From: Streptacidiphilus rugosus AM-16
GTDB taxonomy: Bacteria > Actinomycetota > Actinomycetes > Streptomycetales > Streptomycetaceae
NCBI RefSeq assembly: GCF_000744655.1
Contig: NZ_JQMJ01000003.1
Span: 124,001 to 188,000 of the forward strand
Direction of reading: 5' to 3'
DNA length: 64,000 nt
The translations under genes and the position numbers were made by a program. Of the stretch, positions 42,274-53,908 are shown in pieces. The first letter of the stretch is position 1, and each line of letters starts with the position of its first letter. A model generated the notes under the pieces. That model made no database searches, was not told the DNA's origin, and saw nothing but the letters and a program-made list of their open reading frames with translations.

Positions 42274-43149
42274 TCAGGGGACGACCACGTGGGTCAGCTT
42301 GTCGGGGTTGCGGACGAGCCTGATCCCGACGATCGCGCCGTGCTCGTCCAGGTCGAGCACGGCGACGCTGTCCGCGACCGCGCCCGACATGAACAGCAGG
42401 CCGGGCTCGCCGTTGATCCGGACCTGGTGCACCGACAGGTCCGGAATGGGCCGCTGGAGCACGCCCAGGATCCAGCGGGCGGACTTCTCCGCGCCCGTGA
42501 TCGGCCGGAGCGCGGCGCGGACCTTGCCGCCCCCGTCCGACCAGACGGTGACCTCGGGCGCGAGCAGCTCCATCATCCGGTTCAGGTCGCCGCCGACGCA
42601 GGCCGCGAGGAACTCGTCGGTGACGGCGCGGCGGGTCTCGCTGGGCGCGTCGTAGCGGGGACGGCGGGCCTGGACGTGGCTGCGGGCGCGGCTGCCGACC
42701 TGGCGGACGGAGGCCTCGCTGCGGTCGAGCATCTCGGCGATCTCGCCGAAGGAGAAGCCGAAGACCTCCTTGAGCAGGAAGACGGCCCGCTCCAGCGGGG
42801 ACAGCGTCTCCAGGACCACGAGCATCGCGAGCGAGATCGCCTCCGCCTGCTCGACCTCGCCGCTGGCGTCCGGCGCGGTCACCAACGGCTCCGGCAGCCA
42901 CGGGCCGACGTAGGACTCGCGCTGCACGGCCGCCGACTGGAGCCGGTTGAGCGAGAGGTTGGTGACGGTCCGCGCGAGATAGGCGCGGGGTTGACTGATG
43001 CTGTCGGCATCCACGGTGCTCCACTTCAGCCAGGCGTCCTGGACGATGTCCTCGGCATCGGCGGAGCAGCTGAGCATCCGGTAGGCGATGCCGAAGAGCG
43101 TCCCGCGGTGCTCCTCGAAGGTCCTGAGTGCGTCGGTGTCCGTGGTCAC
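42274..43149 (-). CDS. ECF sigma factor with C-terminal SnoaL-like domain (SigJ/ECF41-like)
   Basis: I start at the GTG at 43149 (MTTDTDALRTFEEHRGTLFG), giving 291 residues. Region 2 is GIAYRMLSCSADAEDIVQDAWLKW, in part; region 4 is GEIAEMLDRSEASVRQVGSRARSH. The last 110 residues look like a SnoaL/NTF2 domain, which in ECF41 sigma factors controls activity in place of an anti-sigma factor. No partner oxidoreductase gene is adjacent, which is unusual for ECF41. Confidence 0.88.
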   Translation of the reverse strand: MTTDTDALRTFEEHRGTLFGIAYRMLSCSADAEDIVQDAWLKWSTVDADSISQPRAYLARTVTNLSLNRLQSAAVQRESYVGPWLPEPLVTAPDASGEVEQAEAISLAMLVVLETLSPLERAVFLLKEVFGFSFGEIAEMLDRSEASVRQVGSRARSHVQARRPRYDAPSETRRAVTDEFLAACVGGDLNRMMELLAPEVTVWSDGGGKVRAALRPITGAEKSARWILGVLQRPIPDLSVHQVRINGEPGLLFMSGAVADSVAVLDLDEHGAIVGIRLVRNPDKLTHVVVP

Positions 43150-43359
43150 GTCTCCGACGGTAGCGCGCACCGGTCGGGGAAACGCCGACCCCTCGGCCCG
43201 CAGGCGCAGTTGACGCGCGATCGGGGCCGCCGGCGAAGAGGACCACGAGCGGCCGCCCGTGCGCCGTCACCCGGTGCGCGGCGCGACATGCCGTCGGCCC
43301 CCGGCGATGTCACATCACCGGGGGCCGACGGCAGGCGGTACGCCTCAAGGGCGGGCGGC

Positions 43360-45614
<2,255 letters not shown>

Positions 45615-45615
<1 letters not shown>

Positions 45616-46295
45616 TACGCGTTCACCAGCCGCTTGAGGATCGAGGTGAAGAAGCCGGTACCGTCCGTGCCGCCGGTGCCGACGGTCGGCTCGACCGCGT
45701 GCTCCGGGTGCGGCATCAGGCCGACGACGTTGCCCGCGGCGTTCGTGATGCCGGCGATGTCGTTGATCGAGCCGTTCGGGTTGCCGTCCAGGTAACGGAA
45801 GACGACCCGGCCCTCGGCCTCCAGCTCGTCGACCGTGCGGCGGTCGGCGGTGAAGCGGCCGTCCATGTTCTTGAGCGGGATCATGATCTCCTGGCCGGCG
45901 GCGTAGTCGCTCGTCCAGGCGGTCCCGTTGTTCTCCACCCGCAGCTTCTGGTCCTTGCAGATGAAGTGCAGGTGGTTGTTGCGCAGCATGGCGCCGGGCA
46001 GCAGGTGCGACTCGGTCAGCACCTGGAAGCCGTTGCAGATGCCGAGGACCGGCATGCCCGCCTTGGCCTGCTCGATGATCGACGTCATCACCGGCGAGAA
46101 GCGCGAGATCGCCCCGGCCCGCAGGTAGTCACCGAAGGAGAAGCCGCCGGGCAGGACCACGGCGTCGACCTGGTGCAGATCGGTGTCGCGGTGCCAGAGG
46201 GCGACCGGCTCGGCACCCGCCAGCCGCACCGCGCGCTGGGCGTCGCGGTCGTCGAGGCTGCCGGGGAAGGTGACGACGCCGACCCTGGCGGTCAC
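45615..46295 (-). CDS. purQ: Phosphoribosylformylglycinamidine synthase, glutaminase subunit PurQ
   Basis: The protein has 226 residues, with a GTG start inside the purS stop (GTGA). It is a class I glutaminase: nucleophile Cys in [15 protein letters not shown], and HPEH near the C terminus supplies the His/Glu. It releases ammonia from glutamine for PurL. Confidence 0.97.
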
Positions 46296-46543
46296 TGGCC
46301 CTCCTCGACACGGACCGTGAAGTCCTCGATGACGGTGTTGGCCAGGAAGGTCTCGGCGGCCTGGTGGATGCGGGCGAGCGCGGCGTCGTCGACGGGGCCC
46401 TCCACCTCCAGCTCGAAGCGCTTGCCCTGACGAACGTCGGCGATCCCCTCGAAGCCCAGGCGCGGCAGCGCGCGCTGCACCGCCTGGCCCTGCGGGTCGA
46501 GGATCTCCGGCTTGAGCATGACGTCGACCACGACGCGTGCCAC
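46292..46543 (-). CDS. purS: Phosphoribosylformylglycinamidine synthase subunit PurS
   Basis: The 83-residue protein starts at a GTG ([20 protein letters not shown]) with GGGAG upstream. The pattern [20 protein letters not shown] is typical of PurS, the small bridging subunit that joins PurQ to PurL. It is the first gene of the purS-purQ-purL operon. Confidence 0.97.
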   Translation of the reverse strand: MARVVVDVMLKPEILDPQGQAVQRALPRLGFEGIADVRQGKRFELEVEGPVDDAALARIHQAAETFLANTVIEDFTVRVEEGQ

Positions 46544-46908
46544 GGGTACTCCCGGTGATGAGTGGTGCGGGGGGAGTTCCCAGCCTACCGGGGCCAAAAT
46601 GCGATCTTGGAGACTCCTCCAGCGCGACGCGCGTAGATCGGCGAATCGTGCGGAGGTTCACACAAACGCCTACCCCCGGGTAGCGGCCGCCGGGCCCGAC
46701 GGGCCATGCCGGGACTCTCGCGACACACCTACCAAAAATGCACGATTCCGAGGTTTCGCACCGGTATCGGAGCGGTACCGAAACGACACGAAAATAGCGA
46801 CGTAAAAACTTGCCTCTTCGATTTCGGGGGTTCCGGGGGGCAGAATGGCAACGCCGGTTGCGACCAGCACCTGCGGTCGCACGGCAATGCCCGAGAGGAT
46901 TGGCTCCC
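46544..46908. other. Divergent promoter region of purS and the lsr2-like gene
   Basis: This 365-bp gap has no gene. The half nearest the lsr2-like gene is clearly AT-richer (46725-46830), as expected for an Lsr2-regulated promoter. It contains a short palindrome CTACCCCCGGGTAG near 46671 and an imperfect inverted repeat GTTTCG ... GGTA / TACCGAAAC around 46757-46790. Confidence 0.5.
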
Positions 46909-47235
46909 ATGGCTCAGCGCGTTGTGGTCACGCTCTCCGACGATCTGGACGGAGGCGTCGCCGAGGAAACGGTTCAGTTCGGACTCGACGGAAAGTCGTA
47001 CGAGATCGACCTGTCCACCACCAATGCGGAAAAACTCCGCGCCGCGCTCGCGCCCTATGTGCAGGCAGGCCGCAAGCAGGGGCGTGGCGCAGCGGTGAAG
47101 GCGGCGCCCCGCCGCACCGAGATCGCCCCCGACCCGGCGACGGTCCGCGCCTGGGCGCAGTCCCGCGGCATCGACCTGCCGGCCCGCGGCCGTCTGCCGA
47201 AGCACGTCTACGAGGCCTTCGCCCAGGCGAGCTGA
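46909..47235 (+). CDS. Lsr2-family nucleoid-associated silencer
   Basis: The 108-residue protein has the N-terminal dimerisation sheet [16 protein letters not shown] ... [15 protein letters not shown] and a C-terminal AT-hook-like helix domain ([21 protein letters not shown], in part, containing the RGR that enters the minor groove). It bridges AT-rich DNA and silences horizontally acquired genes. Position near purS and the tRNA-Gly genes matches the second Lsr2 paralogue (LsrL) of Streptomyces. Its own leader is AT-rich, so self-binding is likely. Confidence 0.94.
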   Translation: MAQRVVVTLSDDLDGGVAEETVQFGLDGKSYEIDLSTTNAEKLRAALAPYVQAGRKQGRGAAVKAAPRRTEIAPDPATVRAWAQSRGIDLPARGRLPKHVYEAFAQAS

Positions 47236-47387
47236 CCGGACGTGAGGGCCGGATTGGCTGTGACTTTTGCAGCAATTCGGACATACCGCCCCGCCGTGGT
47301 GATCACGGCCCGCGGGATGGGCTAATGTTCTTCTCAGCGGAACGCACCGCGGACAGACCGAAAGGCCTGCTCAGCGGGGCGGATCTC

Positions 47388-47459
47388 GCAGGTGTAGCTC
47401 AGTAGTAGAGCGTCCCTCTTCCAGAGGGAAGGCACAGTGTGCAATCCCTGTCACCTGCT
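47388..47459 (+). tRNA. tRNA-Gly (TCC) with atypical D and T loops
   Basis: Acceptor (GCAGGTG/CACCTGC), D stem (GCTC/GAGC) and anticodon stem (TCCCT/AGGGA) pair perfectly around loop CTTCCAG, anticodon TCC. The D loop AGTAGTA lacks the GG pair (G18-G19), and the T arm reads ACAGTGTGCAATCCCTGT with no TTC. The elbow contact of normal tRNAs and part of the EF-Tu surface are therefore missing. The neighbouring tRNA-Gly(GCC) genes have normal loops. No CCA is encoded. Confidence 0.85.
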
Positions 47460-47553
47460 CGGTCCACACACCAGCGCGACGGTCGGCGAAAGCAGTCCGG
47501 CGGGTAGGGTAGAGTGGAGCGCACCGGAGCCCCAGGGCGACGGTGAGCAGCAT

Positions 47554-47629
47554 GCGGACGTGGCTCAGTTGGTAGAGCATCACCTTGCCAAGGTGAGGGT
47601 CGCGAGTTCGAATCTCGTCGTCCGCTCCA
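47554..47629 (+). tRNA. tRNA-Gly (GCC), copy 1
   Basis: Acceptor GCGGACG/CGTCCGC, D loop AGTTGGTA, anticodon stem TCACC/GGTGA with loop TTGCCAA (anticodon GCC), T arm GCGAG TTCGAAT CTCGT, and an encoded CCA at the end. Confidence 0.96.
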
Positions 47630-47634
47630 GCATG

Positions 47635-47660
47635 AAAGAGCGCCCCTCGGGGCGCTCTTT
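47635..47660 (+). terminator. Terminator after tRNA-Gly copy 1
   Basis: Arms AAAGAGCGCCCC and GGGGCGCTCTTT. Confidence 0.85.
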
Positions 47661-47739
47661 CGGCTTTCCTGGCCTGCTCGTAAGGTGTTTGGAGCACCCT
47701 CCGAGTCGTTGTAGAGTAGGTCTCGCCGGAAACGGCAGT

Positions 47740-47815
47740 GCGGACGTGGCTCAGTTGGTAGAGCATCACCTTGCCAAGGTGAGGGTCGCGAGTTCGAATC
47801 TCGTCGTCCGCTCCA
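47740..47815 (+). tRNA. tRNA-Gly (GCC), copy 2
   Basis: The sequence is identical to the copy at 47554-47629, including the encoded CCA. The two are separated by unrelated spacer and each has its own terminator, so they are independent transcription ends. Confidence 0.96.
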
Positions 47816-47840
47816 AGGGCGCCCTACGGGGCGCCTTTTT
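47816..47840 (+). terminator. Terminator after tRNA-Gly copy 2
   Basis: Stem AGGGCGCCC / GGGCGCCTT with a TACG tetraloop and a T run. Confidence 0.85.
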
Positions 47841-47903
47841 CATGCCCTCGTGCAGCGGCAACGCCCGAAGGGGCGCGAGGCAGCCTCGCGCCCCCGGAGG
47901 GCG

Positions 47904-48809
47904 CTACGCCCAGGTGGTTCCGGTGAGGCGCTCGAAGGCCTCGATGTAGCGGGCGCGGCTCTGGGCGACGATGTCGTCCGGCAGCGCGGGCGGCGGCTCC
48001 TCCGACGCGGGGTCCCAGCCGGACGCCGGGGAAGCCAGCCAGTCGCGGATGAACTGCTTGTCGAAGGACGGCTGCGCGCGGCCCGGCTCCCAGCCGTCCG
48101 CCGGCCAGAAGCGGGAGGAGTCCGGGGTCAGCACCTCGTCGCCGAGGACCAGGGTCTCGCCGTCCTCGGCGAGGCCGAACTCGAACTTGGTGTCCGCCAG
48201 GATGATCCCGCGCTCGCGGGCGATGTCCCTGGCCCGGCCGTAGACCGCGATGGTCGTCTGCCGCAGCTGGGTGGCGATCTCCGCGCCCACCCTGCGCGCG
48301 ACCTCCTCGTACGGCACGTTCTCGTCGTGCTCGCCGACCTCGGCCTTCAGCGCCGGGGTGAAGATCGGCGCGGGCAGCTCGGAGCCGTCGACCAGGCCCT
48401 CGGGCAGGGTGATCCCGGTGACCGTGCGCTGCTGGTTGTACTCCTTGAGGCCGGAGCCGGTCAGATAGCCACGGGCGACGCACTCCACCGGCAGCATGGT
48501 GAGGTTGCGGCAGACCAGCGTGCGGCCCTCCCAGTCGGCCGGGGCCCCGGCCGGGACCTCTGTCGAGACGACGTGGTGCGGGACGATGTCCGTCAGGCGC
48601 TCGAACCACCAGAGCGAGAGCTGGGTCAGGATCCGGCCCTTGTCCGGGATGTCCGTCGGCAGGACCCAGTCGAACGCGGAGGTGCGGTCGCTGGCGACCA
48701 TGACCAGACGGCCCGCCTCGTCGCGGTAGAGGTCGCGCACCTTTCCGGTGTGCAGGTGGATCAGGCCGGGCACCTGCACCGGCTCGGGCTTCTCGACAAA
48801 TCCGCTCAA
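47904..48809 (-). CDS. purC: SAICAR synthetase
   Basis: I choose the TTG at 48809 (MSGFVEKPEPVQVPGLIHLH), which has GAGGG seven bases upstream and gives the usual 301 residues. Motifs are HTGKVRDLYRDE, VASDRTSAFDWVLPTDIPDKG and GIILADTKFEFGLAEDG. It joins aspartate to CAIR in purine synthesis. It ends about 60 bp beyond the tRNA-Gly terminator on the opposite strand. Confidence 0.97.
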   Translation of the reverse strand: MSGFVEKPEPVQVPGLIHLHTGKVRDLYRDEAGRLVMVASDRTSAFDWVLPTDIPDKGRILTQLSLWWFERLTDIVPHHVVSTEVPAGAPADWEGRTLVCRNLTMLPVECVARGYLTGSGLKEYNQQRTVTGITLPEGLVDGSELPAPIFTPALKAEVGEHDENVPYEEVARRVGAEIATQLRQTTIAVYGRARDIARERGIILADTKFEFGLAEDGETLVLGDEVLTPDSSRFWPADGWEPGRAQPSFDKQFIRDWLASPASGWDPASEEPPPALPDDIVAQSRARYIEAFERLTGTTWA

Positions 48810-48903
48810 GGTGGTTCCCTCGGGGCTTCGGGACGGGAGTCTTGTGGGTGGGTGGCCGTCCCCGAGTCTTTCATGCGCAGGCTCCGGCGCTCTCAGGGCA
48901 CCG

Positions 48904-50400
48904 TCAGTGCACCTTGCAGATACGATCCAGCAGATTCGCGGTCGCCCGCTGGATCCTCTCGTCCGTATGGCCCGGACGGTCCAGCGCGGGCGACCACGCG
49001 AAGGTGCCGCTGGCGAAGACATGGGCCCCGCTGGGCGCGCGGTAGAGCGAGGTCTCCTGGTGCCGCGGCACGCCCTTGGCGTCCTGGTACCGGGAGTGCG
49101 CCAGCAGCACGCGCTCGGTCGAGACCGGCAGCGGGACGCGGGGGAAGTAGCGGTCGGACTCCCCCGCGACCAGGCCTGGCAGCTCGTCCCCGTCCTGGAG
49201 GCCGGTTCCCTCCCAGAGCCAGTGGTCGGTGTTGTGCACGACCAGCGGCACCGGCTCGGGCACCCGGCCCGCGTACTGGATGCCCATCACCTGCTGCTCC
49301 GGCTCGCCCAGCTCGCGCCAGAGCACGCTCGGCGGGGTGTCGGCCTGGCGCTTGCTGCAGGTCAGCAGCCGGTCCTGGTCGCCGGACGGCCCGGGGTGGA
49401 GCTGGACCTGCCAGTACATGGTGTTGGCGGAGAGGAAGACGAGCGAGGTGCCGCCGTCCCTGGCCTCCTCGACCGCGCGGCGCATCGGTACCGACCAGTA
49501 CTCGTCGTGGCCGGGGAAGACGAGCCCCCGGTAGCGGTTCGGGTCGATCCGGCCGGCGTGCAGGTCGGTGGCGTTGGCGTAGGCGAGGTCGTAGCCGTAG
49601 CGCTCGGCCCAGCGGATGAAGTCGTAGGCGTGGCCGATGTGCAGCGGCAGCCCGGCGCCGGCGTAGGGGCGGTCGAAGGAGACCGTGGTCGCCGCCTCCT
49701 GCTCGCCGAGCAACTCCCCCTTCCCGTTCCAGGCGTGGTAGAGGCTGGCGCCGGTCCGGCCGTCCTCGGGGAAGAGGTTGTAGGCCTGCCAGGTGACGTC
49801 GGGCAGCAGGAGCAGCAGGTCGGCGTCGCGGCCGGTGCGGACGGTGAAGGGGATGTGGCTGCGGTGACGGTGGTCGGCCGTGGTCAGCACGGCGACGTGC
49901 GCCCCGGGCGCCCAGTGGGTCGGGATCTGCAGGCGCCAGGACATCCACCAGTGGTGGCAGGAGACCGTGCGCCCGGCGACCAGCGGGGGTGGTTGCACCA
50001 GGCCGGAGACGCGGGGGCTCGCGGCGACGTGCCGCGCACCCGCACCGCCGTAATGGCCGATCCGGTAGACGTCGACGGTGAACTCCTGCGGCGGGTTGAC
50101 GCTGACCCGCAGGTCGAGCGAGCCGCCGAGGTCGGTGGCCCCCGCCGCGAAGCCCTTGATCTGACCGCCGACGTCGTCCGAGGTGCGCGGCCGGCCGAGG
50201 GCCGGGCGCGGGTCGTAGTCGGGCGCCCGTCGGGCGGCGGGCAGCAACGCAGGGTCGACGTACCAGGGCACCATCAGGCCGGTGTCGTCGAAGTACTGGT
50301 CGGCGCCGCGGAGCCAGGGCAGCGGCCCCTGGCCGAACGGGTCGGTCACCCCGTGCGCGAGCGCGCCGGACTCCCAGCGGCGGGTCTGTTCTGCACCCAC
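48904..50400 (-). CDS. N,N-dimethylformamidase beta-subunit-like protein
   Basis: I prefer the GTG at 50400, with GGAGGGGAG eight bases upstream; a GTG at 50481 is possible. The ~498-residue product resembles the large subunit C-terminal domain of N,N-dimethylformamidase: an N-terminal immunoglobulin-like part (GGSLDLRVSVNPPQEFTVDVYRIGHYGG in part), then LVFPGHDEYWSVPMRRAVEEARDGG and SANTMYWQVQL of a glutamine-amidotransferase-like fold. It lies between purC and purD in Streptomyces too. The true substrate is unknown. Confidence 0.82.
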   Translation of the reverse strand: MGAEQTRRWESGALAHGVTDPFGQGPLPWLRGADQYFDDTGLMVPWYVDPALLPAARRAPDYDPRPALGRPRTSDDVGGQIKGFAAGATDLGGSLDLRVSVNPPQEFTVDVYRIGHYGGAGARHVAASPRVSGLVQPPPLVAGRTVSCHHWWMSWRLQIPTHWAPGAHVAVLTTADHRHRSHIPFTVRTGRDADLLLLLPDVTWQAYNLFPEDGRTGASLYHAWNGKGELLGEQEAATTVSFDRPYAGAGLPLHIGHAYDFIRWAERYGYDLAYANATDLHAGRIDPNRYRGLVFPGHDEYWSVPMRRAVEEARDGGTSLVFLSANTMYWQVQLHPGPSGDQDRLLTCSKRQADTPPSVLWRELGEPEQQVMGIQYAGRVPEPVPLVVHNTDHWLWEGTGLQDGDELPGLVAGESDRYFPRVPLPVSTERVLLAHSRYQDAKGVPRHQETSLYRAPSGAHVFASGTFAWSPALDRPGHTDERIQRATANLLDRICKVH

Positions 50401-50586
50401 TGCCCCCGCTCCCCTCCTGGGACCTGGCCCTGCCCAACCTGACGAACTGTTATGCGAGGCTCCGTTACCGTGCGCTGCCACGAACTCACCGACAGTATGT
50501 CCATCGTAAGCACATCTGCGGCTTTACAGCAGTGGCCGAGGCGGAGGTTGACGCTCCGTCACCACGCTGCCCGGTGCACCCGGTGT

Positions 50587-52089
50587 TCACCGCAGTCGGG
50601 CGGGGTGGTCGGGGGTGATCCCGAGCTCCTCCAGCCAGGCCCGGAGCGGCTGCTCGTCCCCGTGCTCGACCGCGAGCGCGATCGGCGCGCCGAGATCGCC
50701 GCGACGGCGGCCGTCGACGAGCAGCACCGGCCCGTCCAGCCAGTCCAGGCCCGGCTCGGCCCGGCCCGCGTCGACGGCGGCGCGGCAGACCAGCGCCTGC
50801 AGCCCGTCGGCCACCCCGTCCCTTCCGCTGCGGGCGGCGGGCAGCCGTCCACGCTGCGCCTCCACCTTGGCGGTCAGCGCCTCGCCGTCCTCGCGCAGCG
50901 CCCGCAGGGCGGCGGCGAGAGCGGGCAGCGGCTCGGCCGTCTCCGCCGCCGGGCCGAGCGCGGCGAGCAGCGCGGCGGACTGGTTGCGCCACTGCCGCAG
51001 CACGATCTCCTGGGGGTACTCCGACCAGTCGAGCCCGCGGGCGCCCTCCGCAGGGAACCCGGCGTAGAAGAGCTCGGCGGCCAGGAAGGACGCGGCCTCG
51101 TCGATCCGGCCGGGCTCCTCCAGCAGGTCGCAGGCGGGACGCTCGCCGAGGCGGCTCTCGAAGCCCTCGGCCAGCCGATCGCGACGGGAGAGCTCGGTCA
51201 GCGCGGAGACGACACCGGCGTTGAGCCGGTTCGGGCAACGGCCCAGCCGCCAGGCGGGCAGGGCGACCCTGGTCAGCAGCCGGTCCCAGCCCGCGTAAGC
51301 GAGGCCGACCTGCTCCTGGGCGGCGATCCGCTGCCCGTAGTCGACCTGCCGGGCCCGCTCGGAGGCCCAGCCGGCGACGGCACGCTCCAGCTCGGCCGCG
51401 TGGACGCGCGAACGGCGCAGCAGCCAGCGCGCGGGTATGGACGCCCAGCCGCCGAGCCGCCCGGGGTGCGTGCCGAGGACCGCGTCCAGCCCGTGGGTGA
51501 AGCGCCGGGCGGCGGAGATCTCCGGGTGCAGCGAGCAGGCCGCGCCGGCGACCACCGGCGCGAGCAGCGCCCGCAGCTCGGCGACCCGCATCCACCACAG
51601 GAAGGGCGAGCCGACGACGAGCGTGGGCGGCGCGGGTGTGCGCCCGCCGGGCGCCGTCTCGTCCTCGAGCCAGCTGTCGCAGTCGGGTGTGAGGGCGATA
51701 GCCCCCGGCGCGGGCACGTCCATCCGGTCGGCGAGATCCCGCACCATCCGGTAGAACTCCGGCGCGTCGCGCTCGGTGAGCGGCACGGCGGGCGTGCGGG
51801 CGGGCCTGGCCCGGCGCAGGGCCGCGGCGAAGGCGGCGGCCCAGCCGAGGGTGAGCAGGGCGACCGCGGCCACGGCGTAGCGCGCGGCGTCCCAGACCCC
51901 GGCGTCGGCGCTGCCGGCCGCGCCGAGCCGGCCGGTGAGCCGCCCGGCGATCAGCACGGCCGCGACGGCCGCGGGCACGGCGGCGGCGGCGAGCGCGCGC
52001 CCGCGCCACCGCAGGATCGCTGCGGCGCGGGCGACGGCGGCGTCAGCGCCGGCCCCCATCGTGTTGCCGCTCATGCTTCGGCTACTGCC
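50587..52089 (-). CDS. M48-like membrane protein without the HEXXH motif
   Basis: The ~502-residue product has two N-terminal membrane helices (ALAAAAVPAAVAAVLIAGRL; YAVAAVALLTLGWAAAFAAAL). A region like M48 peptidases follows: APGAIALTPDCDSWLEDE, PTLVVGSPFLWWMRVAELRALLAPVVAGA. Where M48 enzymes have HEXXH after AELRA, this reads APVVAG, so zinc cannot bind and the protease is probably inactive. The start is uncertain between 52104 and 52089. Confidence 0.72.
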   Translation of the reverse strand, partial: GSSRSMSGNTMGAGADAAVARAAAILRWRGRALAAAAVPAAVAAVLIAGRLTGRLGAAGSADAGVWDAARYAVAAVALLTLGWAAAFAAALRRARPARTPAVPLTERDAPEFYRMVRDLADRMDVPAPGAIALTPDCDSWLEDETAPGGRTPAPPTLVVGSPFLWWMRVAELRALLAPVVAGAACSLHPEISAARRFTHGLDAVLGTHPGRLGGWASIPARWLLRRSRVHAAELERAVAGWASERARQVDYGQRIAAQEQVGLAYAGWDRLLTRVALPAWRLGRCPNRLNAGVVSALTELSRRDRLAEGFESRLGERPACDLLEEPGRIDEAASFLAAELFYAGFPAEGARGLDWSEYPQEIVLRQWRNQSAALLAALGPAAETAEPLPALAAALRALREDGEALTAKVEAQRGRLPAARSGRDGVADGLQALVCRAAVDAGRAEPGLDWLDGPVLLVDGRRRGDLGAPIALAVEHGDEQPLRAWLEELGITPDHPARLR

Positions 52090-52654
52090 CATGGCTCGGA
52101 TCACCCCCTACCGCCGACGAGAAATCCAGCCGTTGTGGCTTTCGCACGTGCTACGCCCCTGTCCGATCCGACGCACGAGCCCGGCCCGGTGTTCCTGCCT
52201 CGGTCCGGAACCACTCGGATCAGTGATTCCCTGTGGACCGCAGCTTCCCCCCTGGCGTGGTGGTGTACCCGCGCAGGCGACCCTGGCACTCCGGGGAGCG
52301 CGGCGGTCCTGGGCACCATACGGCGGCACGCCGGTACGCGTCAGCCGGATACGGTTCGGATCACCCGAAGGAATGTGCGGGTGGGCTATCCGCGGCGCTC
52401 CGCGGGTTTTTCTGCTTGCGTCGGAGTCAGTAGGCCGAAGCGGGGACGTCGGAGCCGTTCGCGACGGCGGCCCGATTGCCGCACGAAGAGGCCCGAGACT
52501 CTGCCGATCTGCGCCTCCGGCGCGTACGAAGGGGCGCGGGGAACAGCGCGAGAAACCACCCGGTGCGGATGGCCCTGCTCGATGAGGGCCATCCGCGTGT
52601 CAGTGGCTTGTCGCGCAGTTCCCCGCGCCCCTGGAGGTGCGACTGCGCCCCTGG
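52090..52654. other. Gap with a plus-strand hairpin (52390-52410) and repeat copy C
   Basis: No convincing gene is seen. CCGCGG-CGCT-CCGCGG followed by GTTTTT at 52390-52410 looks like a plus-strand terminator, although no plus-strand gene precedes it. Repeat copy C occupies 52530-52632. Confidence 0.5.
52530..52632. repeat. Palindromic intergenic element, copy C
   Basis: Outer 22-bp arms (52530-52551 and 52611-52632, AGGGGCGCGGGGAAC... with one mismatch) and a perfect inner stem GCGGATGGCCCT / AGGGCCATCCGC (52565-52596). At 103 bp it matches copy B in length. Confidence 0.85.
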
Positions 52655-53908
52655 CTAGACGCCGGCCGCCTTCGCGGCGATGTCGGAGCGGTGGTGGCTG
52701 CCCTTGAGGGTGATCCTGGCGACGGAGTCGTACGCGCGGCCGCGGGCCTCGGAGAGGTCCTTGCCGGTCGCCGTCACGGAGAGGACGCGGCCGCCCGCGC
52801 TGAGGACGGTCTCGCCGTCGTCGGCCAGACGCGTGCCCGCGTGCAGGACGTAGGCCGTGCCGTCGGCCGCCTCGGCCTCGGCGAGGCCGCCGATCGGGTC
52901 GCCGGAGCGCGGGGACGCCGGGTAGCCCTCGGAGGCCACGACCACCGTCACCGCCGCGCCGTCGCGCCAGCGCAGCTCGGGGAAGTCCGCCAGGTGGCCC
53001 GTCGCGGCCGAGTACAGCAGGCCGCAGAGGGGGGTCTTCAGGCGGGCCAGCACGACCTGGGTCTCCGGGTCGCCGAAGCGCGCGTTGAACTCGATCACGC
53101 GGACGCCCCGCGAGGTGATCGCCAGACCGGCGTACAGCAGGCCGGAGAACTCCGTGCCGCGACGCCGCAGCTCGTCGACGGTCGGCTGGAGAACCGACTC
53201 CTGGACCTCCTCGACCAGCTTGGGGTCGGCCCAGGGCAGCGGCGAGTACGCGCCCATGCCGCCGGTGTTCGGGCCGGCGTCGTCGTCGCCGACGCGCTTG
53301 AAGTCCTGGGCGGGCTGCAGCGGGACGACGGTGGTGCCGTCGGTGACCGCGAAGAGCGAGACCTCGGGGCCGTCGAGGAACTCCTCGATCACGACGCGCT
53401 CGCAGCTCGCCGCGTGGTCGACGGCCTCCTGGAGGTCGTCCGTCACGACGACGCCCTTGCCGGCGGCCAGGCCGTCGTCCTTGACCACGTAGGGCGGGCC
53501 GAAGGCGTCGAGTGCGGCGGCCGCCTCCTCGGCGGTGGTGCAGACGTAGGAGCGCGCGGTGGGAACGCCGGCCGCGGCCATCACGTCCTTCGCGAACGCC
53601 TTGCTGCCCTCCAGCTGAGCGGCCTCGCCGCTCGGGCCGAAGACGGGGATGCCGCGCTCGCGGACGGCGTCGGCGACGCCCGCGACGAGCGGGGCCTCCG
53701 GGCCGACGACGACGAACTCGGCGCCGAGCTCCACGGCGAGGTCGGCAACGGCCCGGCCGTCCAGCTGGTCCACGGCGTGGACCTGGGCGACCTGGGCGAT
53801 GCCGGCGTTGCCGGGCGCGCAGTGCAGGGAGGTGACTTCGGGATCGAGCGAGAGCGCGCGGCACAGGGCGTGTTCGCGGGCGCCGCCGCCGATGACAAGG
53901 ACCTTCAC
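52655..53908 (-). CDS. purD: Phosphoribosylamine-glycine ligase (GAR synthetase)
   Basis: The 417-residue protein begins [20 protein letters not shown] and shows [16 protein letters not shown], the ATP-grasp [17 protein letters not shown] and the metal-site [14 protein letters not shown]. It joins glycine to phosphoribosylamine, step two of purine synthesis. It ends 23 bp from repeat copy C. Confidence 0.97.
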   Translation of the reverse strand: MKVLVIGGGAREHALCRALSLDPEVTSLHCAPGNAGIAQVAQVHAVDQLDGRAVADLAVELGAEFVVVGPEAPLVAGVADAVRERGIPVFGPSGEAAQLEGSKAFAKDVMAAAGVPTARSYVCTTAEEAAAALDAFGPPYVVKDDGLAAGKGVVVTDDLQEAVDHAASCERVVIEEFLDGPEVSLFAVTDGTTVVPLQPAQDFKRVGDDDAGPNTGGMGAYSPLPWADPKLVEEVQESVLQPTVDELRRRGTEFSGLLYAGLAITSRGVRVIEFNARFGDPETQVVLARLKTPLCGLLYSAATGHLADFPELRWRDGAAVTVVVASEGYPASPRSGDPIGGLAEAEAADGTAYVLHAGTRLADDGETVLSAGGRVLSVTATGKDLSEARGRAYDSVARITLKGSHHRSDIAAKAAGV

